Below, piece after piece: positions 45,401 to 57,546 of a stretch of 64,000 nt of DNA. Position numbers and translations under genes: made by a program. This DNA comes from Agrocybe praecox (Eukaryota > Basidiomycota > Agaricomycetes > Agaricales > Agrocybaceae): positions 62,001-126,000 of the forward strand of contig OZ024842.1 of NCBI GenBank assembly GCA_964017145.1, in the 5' to 3' direction. The first letter of the stretch is position 1. Each line of letters starts with the position of its first letter. The notes under the pieces are model-generated. The model was not told the origin of the DNA. It was given only the letters and a program-made list of their open reading frames with translations, and made no database searches.

Positions 45401-48400
45401 TCATAGGCATTTGAACCAACAACTTTGGTGACGTCTATGGTTTATGAAGAGCCTGAGGTATTGTTCTACTTCTTGATTTACCCTCTCAGTTTGACCATCT
45501 GTCTGAGGGTGATAGGCTGTAGATGAAGCGGTCTGAATACCTAATAAGGAGTTGAGCTCTTTCATAAATTTGGAGACAAACTGAGGACCTCTATCACAGA
45601 TAATTTTGATAGGTAGACCATGCAATTTCCAAACATAGTCTCTGTAGAGCTTAGCAGTACCTTCAGATGTGACCTCTTCTGTGGTAGGTATGATGTGGAT
45701 CATTTTGCTAAGCTTGTCTACAACTATCATGATGGCATTATACCCTTGACATTCAGGTAAGCCAGTGATAAAGTTCACAGAAATAGTCTGCCAAACATCA
45801 GAGGGAATCTCAGTTGGAGTTAGGAAGCCAACAGGTTTAGCAGGGAATGTCTTGGTCCTATTACATCTATCACATCCTCTGGTGTAGGCTGCAATATAAT
45901 GGGACATCCCTGGCCACCAGTAATTTCTAGAGACTAACTCTATTGTCTTCCATTTTCCTGGATGTCCAGCAATGTAGGCATCATGATGCAGTTCCACAAT
46001 TTTCCTTCTGAGGTCTTTGTCTTTTGGAACATACACCTTTCCTCTGTAGAGAACAAGTCCTTGCTCTTCTGACCATTCCTGTCCATCTATCTTTTTGGTT
46101 GAAGACTTTTTCATCTCTTGTACTGCCTTGACCACTTTCTCATCAAAGTCCTTTGCTTCTCTAATCTTCTTGAGAAGATCAGTCTCTGGACCAGCCAATG
46201 TGGTATGACCCTGTTTGAGAGCCTGGATCTTGAAGTAGGAAGGTTTGAGGAGAACTACATTTTCATTATCATTCTCCCCCTTTTTATGGTCTGATCTCCT
46301 AGACAATGCATCTGGCTTTAAAGACTTTTTACCAGGCCTATGATGAAGGGAAAAATCAAATCTGGACAAAAAGAGTGACCATCTGGCCTGCCTTCTGGTT
46401 AACTTCTGGGCAGTCATAAAGTACTCTAGATTCTTGTGATCTGTCCAAATCTCAAAGTTATGTTGAGTCCCTTCAAGATAATGTCTCCATTCATCTAGTG
46501 CTCTGATAATAGCCAGCATCTCCTTGTCATGGATTTCATAATTCCTTTCTACTTCAGAGAGAGACTTAGACATAAAGGCCACAGGATGCCATTTTCCATC
46601 CAAACCTTCCTGAGACAATACAGCTCCAGTAGCATAATCAGAGCTATCTGCTTCAACTTTATAAGGTTTGTTGTCATCAGGGAAGATTAGAACAGGGGAG
46701 GATGTGACCTTAAGCTTTAGCTGGTCAAAGGCTTCCTGGTGTCTAAGTCCCCATCTCCAGACTGTCCCTTTCTTTGTCAATTCATGAAGTGGCTTGGCAA
46801 TATCTGCAAAATCCTCTATGAACCTTCTGTAGAAGTTGACAAATCCCAAGAATGATTGAACATCCTTGACATTTTCGGGTTCAGGCCATTTGGAAACTCC
46901 CTCTACCTTGACAGGATCCATTTCAATCTTGCCCTGTGAAATGATAAGTCCAAGATATTCAATCTTTTCCTTTTCAAATTCACATTTTTCTGCTTTAAGG
47001 TAGAGTTTGTTGTCTTCCAGGATTTGCAAAACCTTCTTGACTACCTCCCTATGATGTTCAAGAGTTTCAGTGAAGACCAATATGTCATCCATGTAAACAA
47101 TGACCACATTGCCATCAATAAGCTCTATAAAGATGTCATTCATCATAGTTTGGAAAGTTGCAGGACTGTTGGTTAAGCCAAAGAACATGACCAGTGGTTC
47201 AAACAGCCCTCTATTGGTTCTGAAAGCTGCCTTCCACTCATCCCCTTCCTTAACTCTAACATTGTTAAAGCCCCATCTGACATCCAGCTTGGTAAAATAC
47301 TTGGCTTTGCTGAGTTTGGTAATGATGTCAGAAATGAGAGGTAAGGGATAAGAGTTCTTAATGGTCATTTCATTTAGCTTTCTATAGTCCTGAACTAGTC
47401 TAAGAGAGCCATCCTTCTTCTTAACAAAGAACACAGGGGATGCCATAGGTGACTTGGATAGTCTAATTCTTCCAGACTTCAGATTCTCCTCTAAAAAAGC
47501 ATCAAGCTCCTTTTGCTCATTTGGGGAAAGAGGATAAATCTTTGATCTGTAAGGCTCAGACCCAGGCTTTAGTTCAATAGCATGATCCCAAGGCTTTCTG
47601 TCAGGTAGCCTATCAAAGGATTCCTTTGAAAAAACTCCTTTAAATTGATGATAGTGTTTGGGAACAGCTTCTTCAAAGGTCTTCTTTGGAGATTCAGCCT
47701 GCTGGTGAGATTCTTCCACTAATTTCTAGGACACAGTTGAGATAGCATTGATAGACTGCTTCTGAGGATGGAGATAAGAAATAAAAATCCTATCCTCAGG
47801 CTCAATCTCAGAGTCAGAGTCAGGTGACTGATCTACAAGATCTACACCTTCATCATCAAACTGAGGGAGCTGTCTTCTCTGTACTGCAGCTATCCTCTGT
47901 CTCTTTCTCCTGGCTCTAATCACTTCCATGTGGCAGTCAGATGGACATCTAGTAAACTGGACATCACCTGACTTCCAGTTGACATCAGGATTGTGTAGAT
48001 AGAGCCAGGTATGTCCAATGATAGCAGTCTTGTCTCCCAAGTCACAAACAGCAAAGGTAGCCTTTTCTGTGTGGTTCTTATACACCATAATCAAGTCCAC
48101 TTCCTCATGAATAGAGCCACTTTTGTTGAGAGTACCATCAACATTGTAGGCTGGAATGGCTCTAGGAAGTTTCCTTGTGTTAAGATTATGGTATTTTACA
48201 AACCCAGTGTTCAGAAAAGGACCAGTAGCTCCAGAGTCAAGCAAAGCATCTACAGACAGCCTTTTTCCTGTGTCAATTGTCTTGAGAATGACTGACAAAT
48301 AGGTGGAGGCCTTTGGCTTATGTCCTAAGATGTATATCCTCTCAGGAGTAGAAGAAAGAGAAGAATCAGAATTTGAGGACATGATTTCTGTATCAGATTC

Positions 48401-48478
48401 AGAAGAGGTGGGATTGACTTTATCATTTTCATCTTCTAATACATTAAATCTATTCCATTGGGACATGTCCTTCACCAA
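45401..48478 (-). pseudogene. pol: Pol of Gypsy copy 2, inactivated
   Basis: Protease (DSGATG) lies in the first part, 48478-47726, which ends in TAG after STVS. RT with YMDD, RNase H, the integrase zinc finger and all three catalytic acids remain open from 47719 to about 45435. The frame is then lost at the ~363-bp deletion. The chromodomain remnant continues out of frame at 45381-45172 and ends in TGA at the Trp of STWEP. Confidence 0.93.
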
Positions 48479-48486
48479 TGGTGCCT

Positions 48487-49557
48487 CTAAAAATTCTTCT
48501 TCTGTTCTTGTGATTGTCCTTCTTCTTCCTTGACGAGTTTCCCATAGAAGTCTTTCAACTCCTCATGGTTCATGGCATTGATGTTGACTGAGGATCTGCA
48601 GTCAGCAGCCTTATGACCTTGCTTTCTGCACTTAAAGCAGATAAGTGGCCTGACTGACCTCCATCCAGAGTCAACTTCCATGGGAATAACATCTGGTTGC
48701 TTTGCCTGAGCAACAAAACCTCTCTGACTGCTTAAAAAGGGAGAAGGGCTAGGGACTGCTGGCTTAGGTTGAGGTTTAGGAGCCTTTGAGAAGGGAGAAG
48801 AATTAGTGGAAGTAGACTTGTTAAAGGCTTCCATCTGCCTCCACTGCCCGTCCAGCTTGGTAGCCCATGAGATCCAGCCATTCAGAGTCTTGGGCATATC
48901 AGGAACATTGTAAACTTTTTCCCTGAGTGATCTATTTAGCCCAGTCTGAAACTTCTCAACCAAAGCAGCATCATTGTACCCAGTATCAGAGACCAATTCC
49001 CTAAAGCTAGCCACATACTCATCAGCAGTCTGACTTCCCTGCTTCAGAAGATTCATTTTGTGTCTGGCTGTGCTAGCAGGGTCTGGATCTCCAAATACCT
49101 CCCTGAATTCAAAGACAAAGTCATCCCAAAGGCCCTCTTTGGAATAATCTCCATCCAGAATTTTGGTTTTGTCCAGTGCCCATTTTCCAGCAGTACCTTC
49201 CTTCATATAGGACAGGGCACAAACAACCTTTTGAAGGTCATCTGTAATCCCCTTCCCATAGAAATATAACTTGAGTTGGCTGAGGAAGGTTTCTGCTTTT
49301 GACATAGAGCCATCATATGGCTCAGGGGGGGAAACCTTGATTCCAGACTGTGAACCAAAGGTAAAGGGACCATGACTAACAGGGGGAGGATGGACTTCTC
49401 TAGCAGCAGAGGAGAATGGTGATTGAGTAGTTGGAGGTGTGACTGACTGTTGCTGCTGCTGCCTTAAGAGAGCCACCTCCTGGGTAAGGAGAGAGATTTG
49501 TTGAAGGAGCTCCTCCACAGAGGGAAGAGTAGTGGTAGGAGTAGTGGTAGTGTCCAT
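48487..49557 (-). CDS. gag: Gag of Gypsy copy 2
   Basis: 356 residues, intact, with the same capsid region and the CFKCRKQGHKAADC knuckle as copy 1. It is one codon shorter near the C-terminus, where a Gln-rich stretch differs, yet the -1 overlap with pol is preserved. It could still supply capsid protein even though pol is dead. Confidence 0.93.
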   Translation of the reverse strand: MDTTTTPTTTLPSVEELLQQISLLTQEVALLRQQQQQSVTPPTTQSPFSSAAREVHPPPVSHGPFTFGSQSGIKVSPPEPYDGSMSKAETFLSQLKLYFYGKGITDDLQKVVCALSYMKEGTAGKWALDKTKILDGDYSKEGLWDDFVFEFREVFGDPDPASTARHKMNLLKQGSQTADEYVASFRELVSDTGYNDAALVEKFQTGLNRSLREKVYNVPDMPKTLNGWISWATKLDGQWRQMEAFNKSTSTNSSPFSKAPKPQPKPAVPSPSPFLSSQRGFVAQAKQPDVIPMEVDSGWRSVRPLICFKCRKQGHKAADCRSSVNINAMNHEELKDFYGKLVKEEEGQSQEQKKNF

Positions 49558-51193
49558 CTCGGTGCAGATAAAGTAGAGGCTCTCTGGTGTGTGTGTGGGA
49601 GAAGCTATCTACAAAAAGTGCCCTTGAGACTATACTAAGTAATTAAAAAAGGCTATGTAATGGATACCCAGTTGTCACCCCAAACACAGTGGGTCTAAAC
49701 CTAGGATCACAGGATTGACTACCTGGTATTTTCCTAGACCACCAAAGACAGAAACAGTTGGCCTGAATCTGCCCCAACAGTTGGTATCCCTATCTACAAA
49801 TTCACACACAACACACAGCAGAGAGTGAGAAATCCAGTAGAAAGAGAGATGTCTTGAGGAGATATTGAAATTGAGGAGGGAGAAATGATATAGAAGATTG
49901 GAAGGATGTTGGAGGTTGAAGGGTTAGTGATGGTGAAGAAAATGATATATGTTGTGAGAGGATGTGAGGAGAAATGAGGGAAAGAGAGATGAATATATTG
50001 GTGTAGATAAATGTAGGTTGATGTGGATAAGAGTGGGATGATGGATAGTGAGTGGTGGAGTTGTCTGAGATAGCTTCAATCTTCTGTCAGGGCAACACTA
50101 AGATCAGTGTGACAAGGCCACCAACAAAGACAAAGCAAGAGAGAGAGAGAGAGAGAGAGAGATGAAGAGAGAGAGAGAGAGACACTCAATGGTTCTAAGA
50201 GATCACACCAATGATAGTGGATATCCTAAGAGATTGAAGCTGGGGCTACAGCTACCTACATGTCCAGTATATATACCCTACAGCTATTCTAGAATATTCC
50301 TACATTACATCATGAAACAGAAGGATGAGTAAGACAATGACATCATAAAGAAATGATGAATAAGACAATGACATCATGAAACAAGAAGAAGAATGATGTG
50401 GAGCAATTGAGGCAGTGCTCATGGGAAATAAAGATGATAAGTATCTAATCAAAGATCTGAGTGATAATCAAGAAGATAATCAAGGAGATAATCAAAGATG
50501 TAAAAGAGATAAGATATCTACATAATTAAGAAAGGGAAAAATATAAAATAAATATAGAAAAATAAGGAGAAACCCTGACAGCTGTCAAACCACCACCCAC
50601 ATCCCTATCATAAGGGGAGGGGCAAGTGGTCGCTGTCATCATCTTAGGAACCCCCCACATCCCTATCAGAAGGGAAGGGGCAAGGTGGGATAGCGGCTGG
50701 TGGTGGTAGGCTATGTGCAAAACATTGGCATAGTGGTGAGGATGGTGCATTACACAGTGAGAGCGCAAGCCAACGACGAGAACAAGAGCTGGTCTCGTTC
50801 TCACACGTCATACCCTCACGCCCCACACTGTTTCCTGCTGGCCATCCTCGTCCATCCATCCGTCGTCTTCGGGAGTGGTATAATGCAAGGTGTTGTGGTC
50901 GGTCGTGTTGAGCCTCATCGTCGTCCGTTGCGTCATCGCAGTTGCACCACCCACATCCCTATAAAGAGAGGAGGGGCAAGGTGCAGTCGTTGGTATGTCG
51001 TCTGTTGCTGTGCACTTGTTGTCGTCAGCTTGTTGTCGGCATCCTTGACCTTATCGAGTGCGACCCGCTCGAGAGCAAGAGTCAACGATGAGAACGAGAG
51101 CTGGTCTCATCCTCGCACGTTGTACTCTCCCAAGCCCCCTTATGCTCTCCCGTAGTCGTGTCGTCCGTCCATCCGTCCTCTCGTCTTCGTCTT

Positions 51194-52949
51194 TGTTGAT
51201 ATGACCGGCGTTCGGCTGTGACTGAACGGTAGTCCGAGGATCTAACCTACTTAATTTTCGGCATAATAAAAGAGTTTTATTATTAAGTCTACACGAATAC
51301 AAGCAAGGATAGCTACATGTTTGGCTAGGGGAAACCACTCTAAAGACCCAAGGACGAACCTTACGAGTGCTAGAGTTAGTTTTAGCAGTTCCTCGGAAAC
51401 ACGTGGAAACGCTTTAACGGCGATACAGCAAGATCGAAGGCTCCTAGGATAATATTATTCCACCAGGGATGTAAGCTAAGGCCTGCTAATAATAAGTTTA
51501 ACGGTGCTATGGCCACCTATTATTACGCAGTGTGTGACACGTCCACATCTACTTAATATGGTAACGGAAAGTTCCCACCATACAGAAGTACATTTAAACT
51601 ACTGCAATCATTCCTAGGAACATTAACGCAAAGCGGTAGGACCAGTCATAGCATTAAACAAATACATTACTGGTCTCTAGGAACATAGTGGGCACTATGC
51701 AAACAAAATGACAAGCACTAGTAATGCCAATTAGGACTTGCCGACGTCTGCTCGAGTCAGATCACTGATAAACCTAAAAGGAGAAGTTCCTAGGAACGCT
51801 TACACATGGTCTTAAGACCCTCGGATATGCGCAGTTACCTTAAACGGCAGTTGTGGAGCTGAGGATTGTAGATCCATACGATAACATGGTACTCCGATGC
51901 TTCGGACCCTACGACGTCGATCAATGATCGTCGGCTAATGCGAATAAGCGCCCTCGGAGTGTCATGCTCGAGTCAGCGACTTGCCCAACCATACGAACCC
52001 TTCCGAGGGTATACAAAAACACGCATGGTACCTACTGGTTGCTTATGCATCGAGTGGAGCAACCTAGCGTTAACCAATAATATTATTTCCTGTATTTTCC
52101 GAGCATTTCCGATCCGCTCCAAGTATTCCTGTATTTTCCGAAACCTAGCAGTATATAAGCAGCCTGTAAATTACCGTAGCACCCCAGATAAACTAGAACC
52201 CAGTTGTCCACATTCGAGGAACGTGCATTGAGTTGCAAACTCCTAGGATCGACCTTTGGTACCTAATAAATCTCCACAAGAGTTGGTTTTATTGAACAGA
52301 CTACCTACCGTGTCATTTGAGCATCTTGGCGTTAGTTGAGCGACTTGAGTTAACTTGTAGAGTTCTCGAGGAACCTAAATAAACATATTGGGATAAAGTT
52401 TCCTCTGTCTTAAGTGACATAAAGCTTAATACCCGCCTAAGTGGCAAGAATTGTCTAAGTGACGCCTAAGTGGCCCGTTCCTAGGGATAAGTTCCCTGCC
52501 TAAGTGGCAAATAGTCTAAGTGACGCCTAAGTGGCCCGTTCTGAAGGATAAGTTCCCTGCCTAAGTGGCAAATAGTCTAAGTGACGCCTAAGTGGCCCGT
52601 TTAGGATTGAGTCCCCTTTCTAAGTGATTAAAAGACTTTGGATTAAGTATCCAGCCTAAGTGGCGAACTACCTACACACTACATCTTGTGGAAACACATT
52701 AAATCTACGTTTACACTTTCCGAGGAACTTCGCTTTGTGCGTAAGCTACTCAAACACTTGTGATCTTCGATCCTAGGAAATGTTCTGTTGCATTAGAGAG
52801 TGTATCTTTAGAGAGAAAACATAATTAACGACGTGTATCGCGTATCCCTCCCACGAAAGAACTAATCACATTGATTGGGTTTTGTTTCGGAGTATATACA
52901 AAGTACAAATCGTACATACACACTCAACCCCGCAGCAAGCACCTTAACA
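51194..52949. mobile_element. Putative long solo LTR (TG...CA, 1,756 bp)
   Basis: It starts TGTTGATATGACC and ends CCTTAACA, giving TGTT/AACA terminal palindromes typical of LTRs. There is no internal coding region. Flanking pentamers GTCTT and CGGAT do not match, so there is no target duplication. It directly abuts a truncated E1-like element on the left and a truncated minisatellite element on the right. Assignment as an LTR rests only on its ends and length. Confidence 0.4.
52400..52640. repeat. 61-bp tandem repeats, about three units
   Basis: GACGCCTAAGTGGCCCGTT recurs at 52461, 52522 and 52583, period 61 bp. Each unit itself contains CTAAGTGGC/CTAAGTGAC words about 20-30 bp apart. It sits within the 51194-52949 unit. 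Confidence 0.9.
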
Positions 52950-53377
52950 CGGATGGATTAATAGACGTGCCAAAATAATTGAACGGGTGTATTGATGGAT
53001 TAATGGACATACCAGAATAATCGAACCGGGATGGATTAATGAACACGAAATAATCGAACGCGGATGGATTAACGGACGCATATGTTCATGGATTAGTGGA
53101 TATATTAACAGGCGTGAAATAATCGAACCAGAAGGGTGAATGGATGGATTAATGGTTGTGAAATAATCAAATCCAGATGGATAAATTGAACCCATGGATT
53201 AACGACGATGGATAAATGCCAGTGATTTATCCAACAGAAAGGGTGTAGTAGTAGGGAGGATGCTGCAGCTGAGCCATTAATTCATATTTATTGAACTCAA
53301 GAACTTGCCGCCATTTGTTGACCTTTTTTTTATGGAAGTTACCTACTATTTGTTAATGAAAGGGACATATACGCCTG
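52946..53377. mobile_element. Minisatellite-rich element, copy 2 (inverted, truncated)
   Basis: Reverse complement of 7730-8165 with a handful of differences. It ends in the terminal CGCCTG at 53377 and is broken on the left inside an ATTAATCCATCCG unit, exactly where the TG...CA unit ends. About 20 bp separate it from the 7-bp duplication of the foldback element. Confidence 0.8.
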
Positions 53378-53404
53378 TGTAGCCTTCATAATTGAAAGAA
53401 GGTT

Positions 53405-56400
53405 CAGCCTTAGACGCTACATTCATGTATCAAACCCCGGCAGTTGCCCAAGGGCCTGATACATCCCTGTGGGCAGTTGCCCAACCTGCCAATATATACC
53501 CAGTGTGCTGTAGGCAGAGAGCAATTGGTGTTGCCAAACATTAATAAATAATGCTGTTTTTGACGGTTTCGGACAGTAATTATATGTTGCAGGCGTAGTG
53601 GATATGTTTTTTGTTGTGATATGTCAGATATGTGTTCTATATATATATTATGATTTTTTGATGCCATTTGCGCACCTAAAAAGGGATGGGACGGGATGGA
53701 TTGGAAAACATAAAAGTGGATGACGTGTTATTTATAGACGGACACAGGAAACAGTGTCCCCGAAGTGCCCGAAGCTGTAATTGGGCTTCTGCGCTTCGTT
53801 GGGCATCGTTCAGGGTGCTAAAAAAGCGTAGATATAATGTAGGGATATGTTTTGATTTTTTGGGGCGCTTTGCGCCATCAAAAAAGGACGGTATGGGATG
53901 GATCGCAAAACATAAAATCGGATGACGTGTTATTTATAGCTCATTTTAACAATTTCGGGCGTTGCACCATTTTATCATCATTTTTCGTACATACTATATT
54001 TACTCTACATATATATCAGGTATAGGTTAGATTAGATATATATAAAAAACGACTTCCTCCACTTTTGTTTTTGGGTGGCCCTTCCATATCCGGTAGTAAT
54101 TTCCATTTTGGTAAATATTTTCCAAAACATATGAAATTATTTGAAATTTATTTATTTATTTTGTATGTTATAGCACATAGAAATTATCTACGCTACACTA
54201 CACTACATATTTTCTCCTGCTATCTCTCTCTTTCTCCCTACCCGCTAGCTTGTCCCTACCCATTCGTCCCTACGCGCTTGCTCATTTATATGGCTGCTCG
54301 GTCATGGGTGTTCGGTCGTGGGTGTTCGGTCGTGGGTGCTCGTTCACGTCTGCTCGGTCGTGGGTGCTCATACGCGGGCGCTTGTACGTGGCTGCTACTG
54401 TGTGGCTTCTCCGTTGTGGCTGCTCGTATGTGTCACCTCGGTCGTGGCTACTCGTACGTGGGTGCTCGTTAGCGGATGCTCGGTCGTGCCCGCTCGGTCG
54501 TGGCTACTCGTACGTGGGTGCTCCTGCGTGGGTGGTCGGTCGTAGGTGCTTGTACGTGTCACCTCGGTCGTGGCTGCTTGTACGTGCCCGCTCGTTCTGT
54601 GCTCGTCGCCATAGCCGTCTTCCTCGTCGCCATAGCCGTCATCCGTCGTCCTCCCCGCAGCTGACCTGTGTCGTCCTCACCTTAGCCTTGGGCCACGTTG
54701 CCCAAGTTGCAGTCATCGTCGTTGTCGCCCTAGCCTTAGCCGTTGTCGCCCTAGCCTTAGCCGTTGTCGCCCTAGCCCTAGTCGTCCTCGTCAGTCGTCG
54801 AGGTCGTCCTCGTGGTCGTGGTCGTGATCGACGTCGTAGTGGTGGTGAGGCGGCGTTGTGATCGTCGAGGTCGAGGTCGTGGTACAAAGCCCACATCCTC
54901 TACGATGAGGGAGGGGCGGCTGGGGAGTCGACGGTGGTGGTGATGGTGGTTGGTAAGGCAGAAATCAACCATCAAATGGTTGATTTCTTCCAAATCGGGT
55001 AGCTTCCCACGCCGGCCCGGTGTACAACCGGGTCGAGCTCATCGTCGATCTCGACGATGGGAGGGCATACAGGTATTCTTAGGTCAAAGTAAATAGTACA
55101 ATGTATTTGAATAGTGTAGTGTATGTGATTTATGACGAAAAAAAAGAAACCAAGACGAAATGACATATGGAATCATCATAGGTATGAACACTACCTATGC
55201 TCGTATTGAATTCCGATCTATACCTTACACATCGACATTTACTGTATTGTAGATATGACTGGTGGCCAATTTTCTTTGTAAAATAGCACTCTTTATTTAC
55301 ATTTAAATGAATGTAGCTATTTAATAATGTAAACCTGGTGCTACTTCAAGTGAAAATAAATTTATTTGTGGAGTTTTTAGCTAGTTCGAGCTCGTCGAAG
55401 TTGTGCTTGACGATGAAGGTACTTCCGGGCCTTTATATATTTTATTAAGTCGTATATACCATTAAGATATTCATATAAAATAGTTTTATCAAATCAAATG
55501 GCTTACTCACTATTGAAATTATACTTTTTTGATTACCGGCGGGCAGAGCACAGGCATTCAGATGAAAAGTTGATGTGATATTCTGCCCTTGACAAATATC
55601 ATCCTGGGGTTCAGACCTGGGGTTCAGATTTTTGAAATTTTAATTTTTATAGATTAATAGTATCATACTCTGTGTAGAAATAAAATATTATGTAGCATTT
55701 TCAAGCAAAACACAAGCTCTTTCGTTCTGTAGTTCGAACAAAATCACCACACTCGCTCATAAGATAAACATTCGAACGTTATTACTCGCAAAACATCCAT
55801 TTTATTTTTATTTTCTTCTCTAATACACTTATTATAATCATACATATCTTGTAAATAACTTGTATCTACAGTAGAATTCTTTGTGTTCGCGCTATCGTCG
55901 TGTGCGACGATGAACTCGAACCGGTTATAGACCGGACCGGCGTGGGAATCGCCGGATTTGGAAGACATCAACCATTGTGATGGTTGATTTCTTCCTCATC
56001 ACCCACCACCACCACCACCACCACCGGCCTCAATCAACCAACCAGCCCCTCCCCTTTCGCCAGGGATGTGGGCAGTATTTACCACCACTGCCACCGACCT
56101 CGACAGCAACTAGCTCCTCCCCTCTGCATAGGGATGTGAGCGGTGCATAGAATTGCTACGACGCAGATCGACGACGCCGACGAGGCGTTAGACCTGGTCG
56201 AAGACCACCACCACCACCTCAACTAAGACGACCATGACGACCACAATGACTATGACGACGACGACATCATCACGACCACTGCCACGACACGACCACTGCC
56301 ACGACACGACCACTGCCACGACACGACGACGACGACGGCTCGACCATCACCACCACCAACACCAGGCGTGGACGACGACGACCAGGCAAGGATGACGACG

Positions 56401-57539
56401 ACCAACCGTAGGTGCCAGCGGGTAGGCATGAGCGTGCATGTGCCAGCACGACCACGACGACGACCAGGCAAGGACGACGACGACCGGCCGTAGGTGCCAG
56501 CGGGTAGGCATGAGCGCGCGTGTGCCAGCACTACCACTACCACCACCAGGCGAACACGACCACGATGACGATCAGGCGAGTACGAGCTCGATCACGAACA
56601 GGCGAGTACGACTAGGTGCGCACGACCACGACCACGACCAGGCGGGTACGACTAGGCGAGTACGAGCACGAGCAGCCGAGCACGCAAAGACGGGAGCCCT
56701 CCCTCTCGTCTTTGCCTGCTTCCCCTTGGTCCATTCAATATGTACATGGATATTTTGTAAATAATGTAGAGTTGAAAAATATATGTTTTTTTATTTTAAA
56801 AAAAACATCATATGTTGTTTGATGAATATCCGAAAATAGTAGTAATTTCTAAATAGGGAACTGCCGCTCAAAACAAAAGTAGACAGTTCACATTTTTTTT
56901 GTATCTAATCTGGGGGTAAAACACATGATATCTAAAGTAAATATAGTGCAAAATGATGATTTCATAATTAAAAATAGTGCAACGCCCGAAATTGTTAAAA
57001 TGATCTATAAATAACACGTCATCCGATTTTATGTTTTGCGATCCATCCCATACCGTCCTTTTTTGATGGCGCAAAGCGCCCCAAAAAATCAAAACATATC
57101 CCTACATTATATCTACGCTTTTTTAGCACCCTGAACGATGCCCAACGAAGCGCAGAAGCCCAATTACAGCTTCGGGCACTTCGGGGACACTGTTTCCTGT
57201 GTCCGTCTATAAATAACACGTCATCCACTTTTATGTTTTCCAATCCATCCCGTCCCATCCCTTTTTAGGTGCGCAAATGGCATCAAAAAATCATAATATA
57301 TATATAGAACACATATCTGACATATCACAACAAAAAACATATCCACTACGCCTGCAACATATAATTACTGTCCGAAACCGTCAAAAACAGCATTATTTAT
57401 TAATGTTTGGCAACACCAATTGCTCTCTGCCTACAGCACACTGGGTATATATTGGCAGGTTGGGCAACTGCCCACAGGGATGTATCAGGCCCTTGGGCAA
57501 CTGCCAGGATATGATGCATGAGGTTAGCATCTACAGGTG
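53405..57539. mobile_element. 4.1-kb foldback TIR transposon E1, TSD GAAGGTT
   Basis: Termini are CAGCCTTAGACGC on the left and complementary to CACCTGTAGATGC on the right, with a perfect 7-bp duplication GAAGGTT (53398-53404, 57540-57546). Arms 53439-53967 and 56977-57505 are inverted copies over 529 bp with one mismatch noticed and no indel. Further in, the arms remain homologous but much diverged, through GC-rich G/T repeats (54290-54890 against 56150-56730) and an 80%-like block (54940-55060 against 55890-56010). The spacer is about 0.85 kb. Each arm contains two tandem versions of the terminal module (GGATGACGTGTTATTTATAG at 53717 and 53920). No transposase gene is visible, so it is non-autonomous. 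Open frames in the arms are symmetry artefacts. Confidence 0.9.
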
Positions 57540-57546
57540 GAAGGTT

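Larger units (their letters stand above)
44487..50580 (-). mobile_element. Defective Ty3/Gypsy copy 2, TSD GCTGT
   Basis: Minus-strand element with LTRs 50085-50580 (496 bp) and 44487-44958 (472 bp). They look identical except for a longer GA microsatellite in the upstream LTR. The 5-bp duplication is GCTGT (44482-44486, 50581-50585). The self-priming pair is conserved (50231-50241 with 50072-50082). The LTR sequence is a different subfamily from copy 1, while the coding region is nearly identical. Pol is disabled three ways: CAG to TAG at 47728-47726, a ~363-bp deletion at about 45433 removing the integrase C-terminal part after INHR up to KVVGSNAY, and TGG to TGA in the chromodomain near 45177. 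Confidence 0.96.
43482..51193. mobile_element. E1-related TIR element, left end and interior, split by Gypsy copy 2
   Basis: It begins CACCTGTAGCAGCTGG and aligns through 44060 with both arms of the foldback element and with 5905-6480. Beyond that come GC-rich GGTCGTGG and CCACATCCC stretches like those inside the foldback. Gypsy copy 2 (44487-50580) interrupts this interior; without it 44486 joins 50586. The right end is missing: the sequence stops where a TGTTGATA unit starts at 51194. No coding sequence or transposase was seen in the element's own DNA. Confidence 0.65.

Noticed and set aside
43482..51193. Claiming a complete E1-like transposon here
   Set aside because: Only one end is present; no matching right terminus or 7-bp duplication was found.
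54250..54896. A 203-residue plus-strand frame and several minus-strand frames of Arg/Thr/His-rich composition
   Set aside because: GC-rich simple repeats of the GTCGTGG type keep many frames open on both strands; no coding signature.
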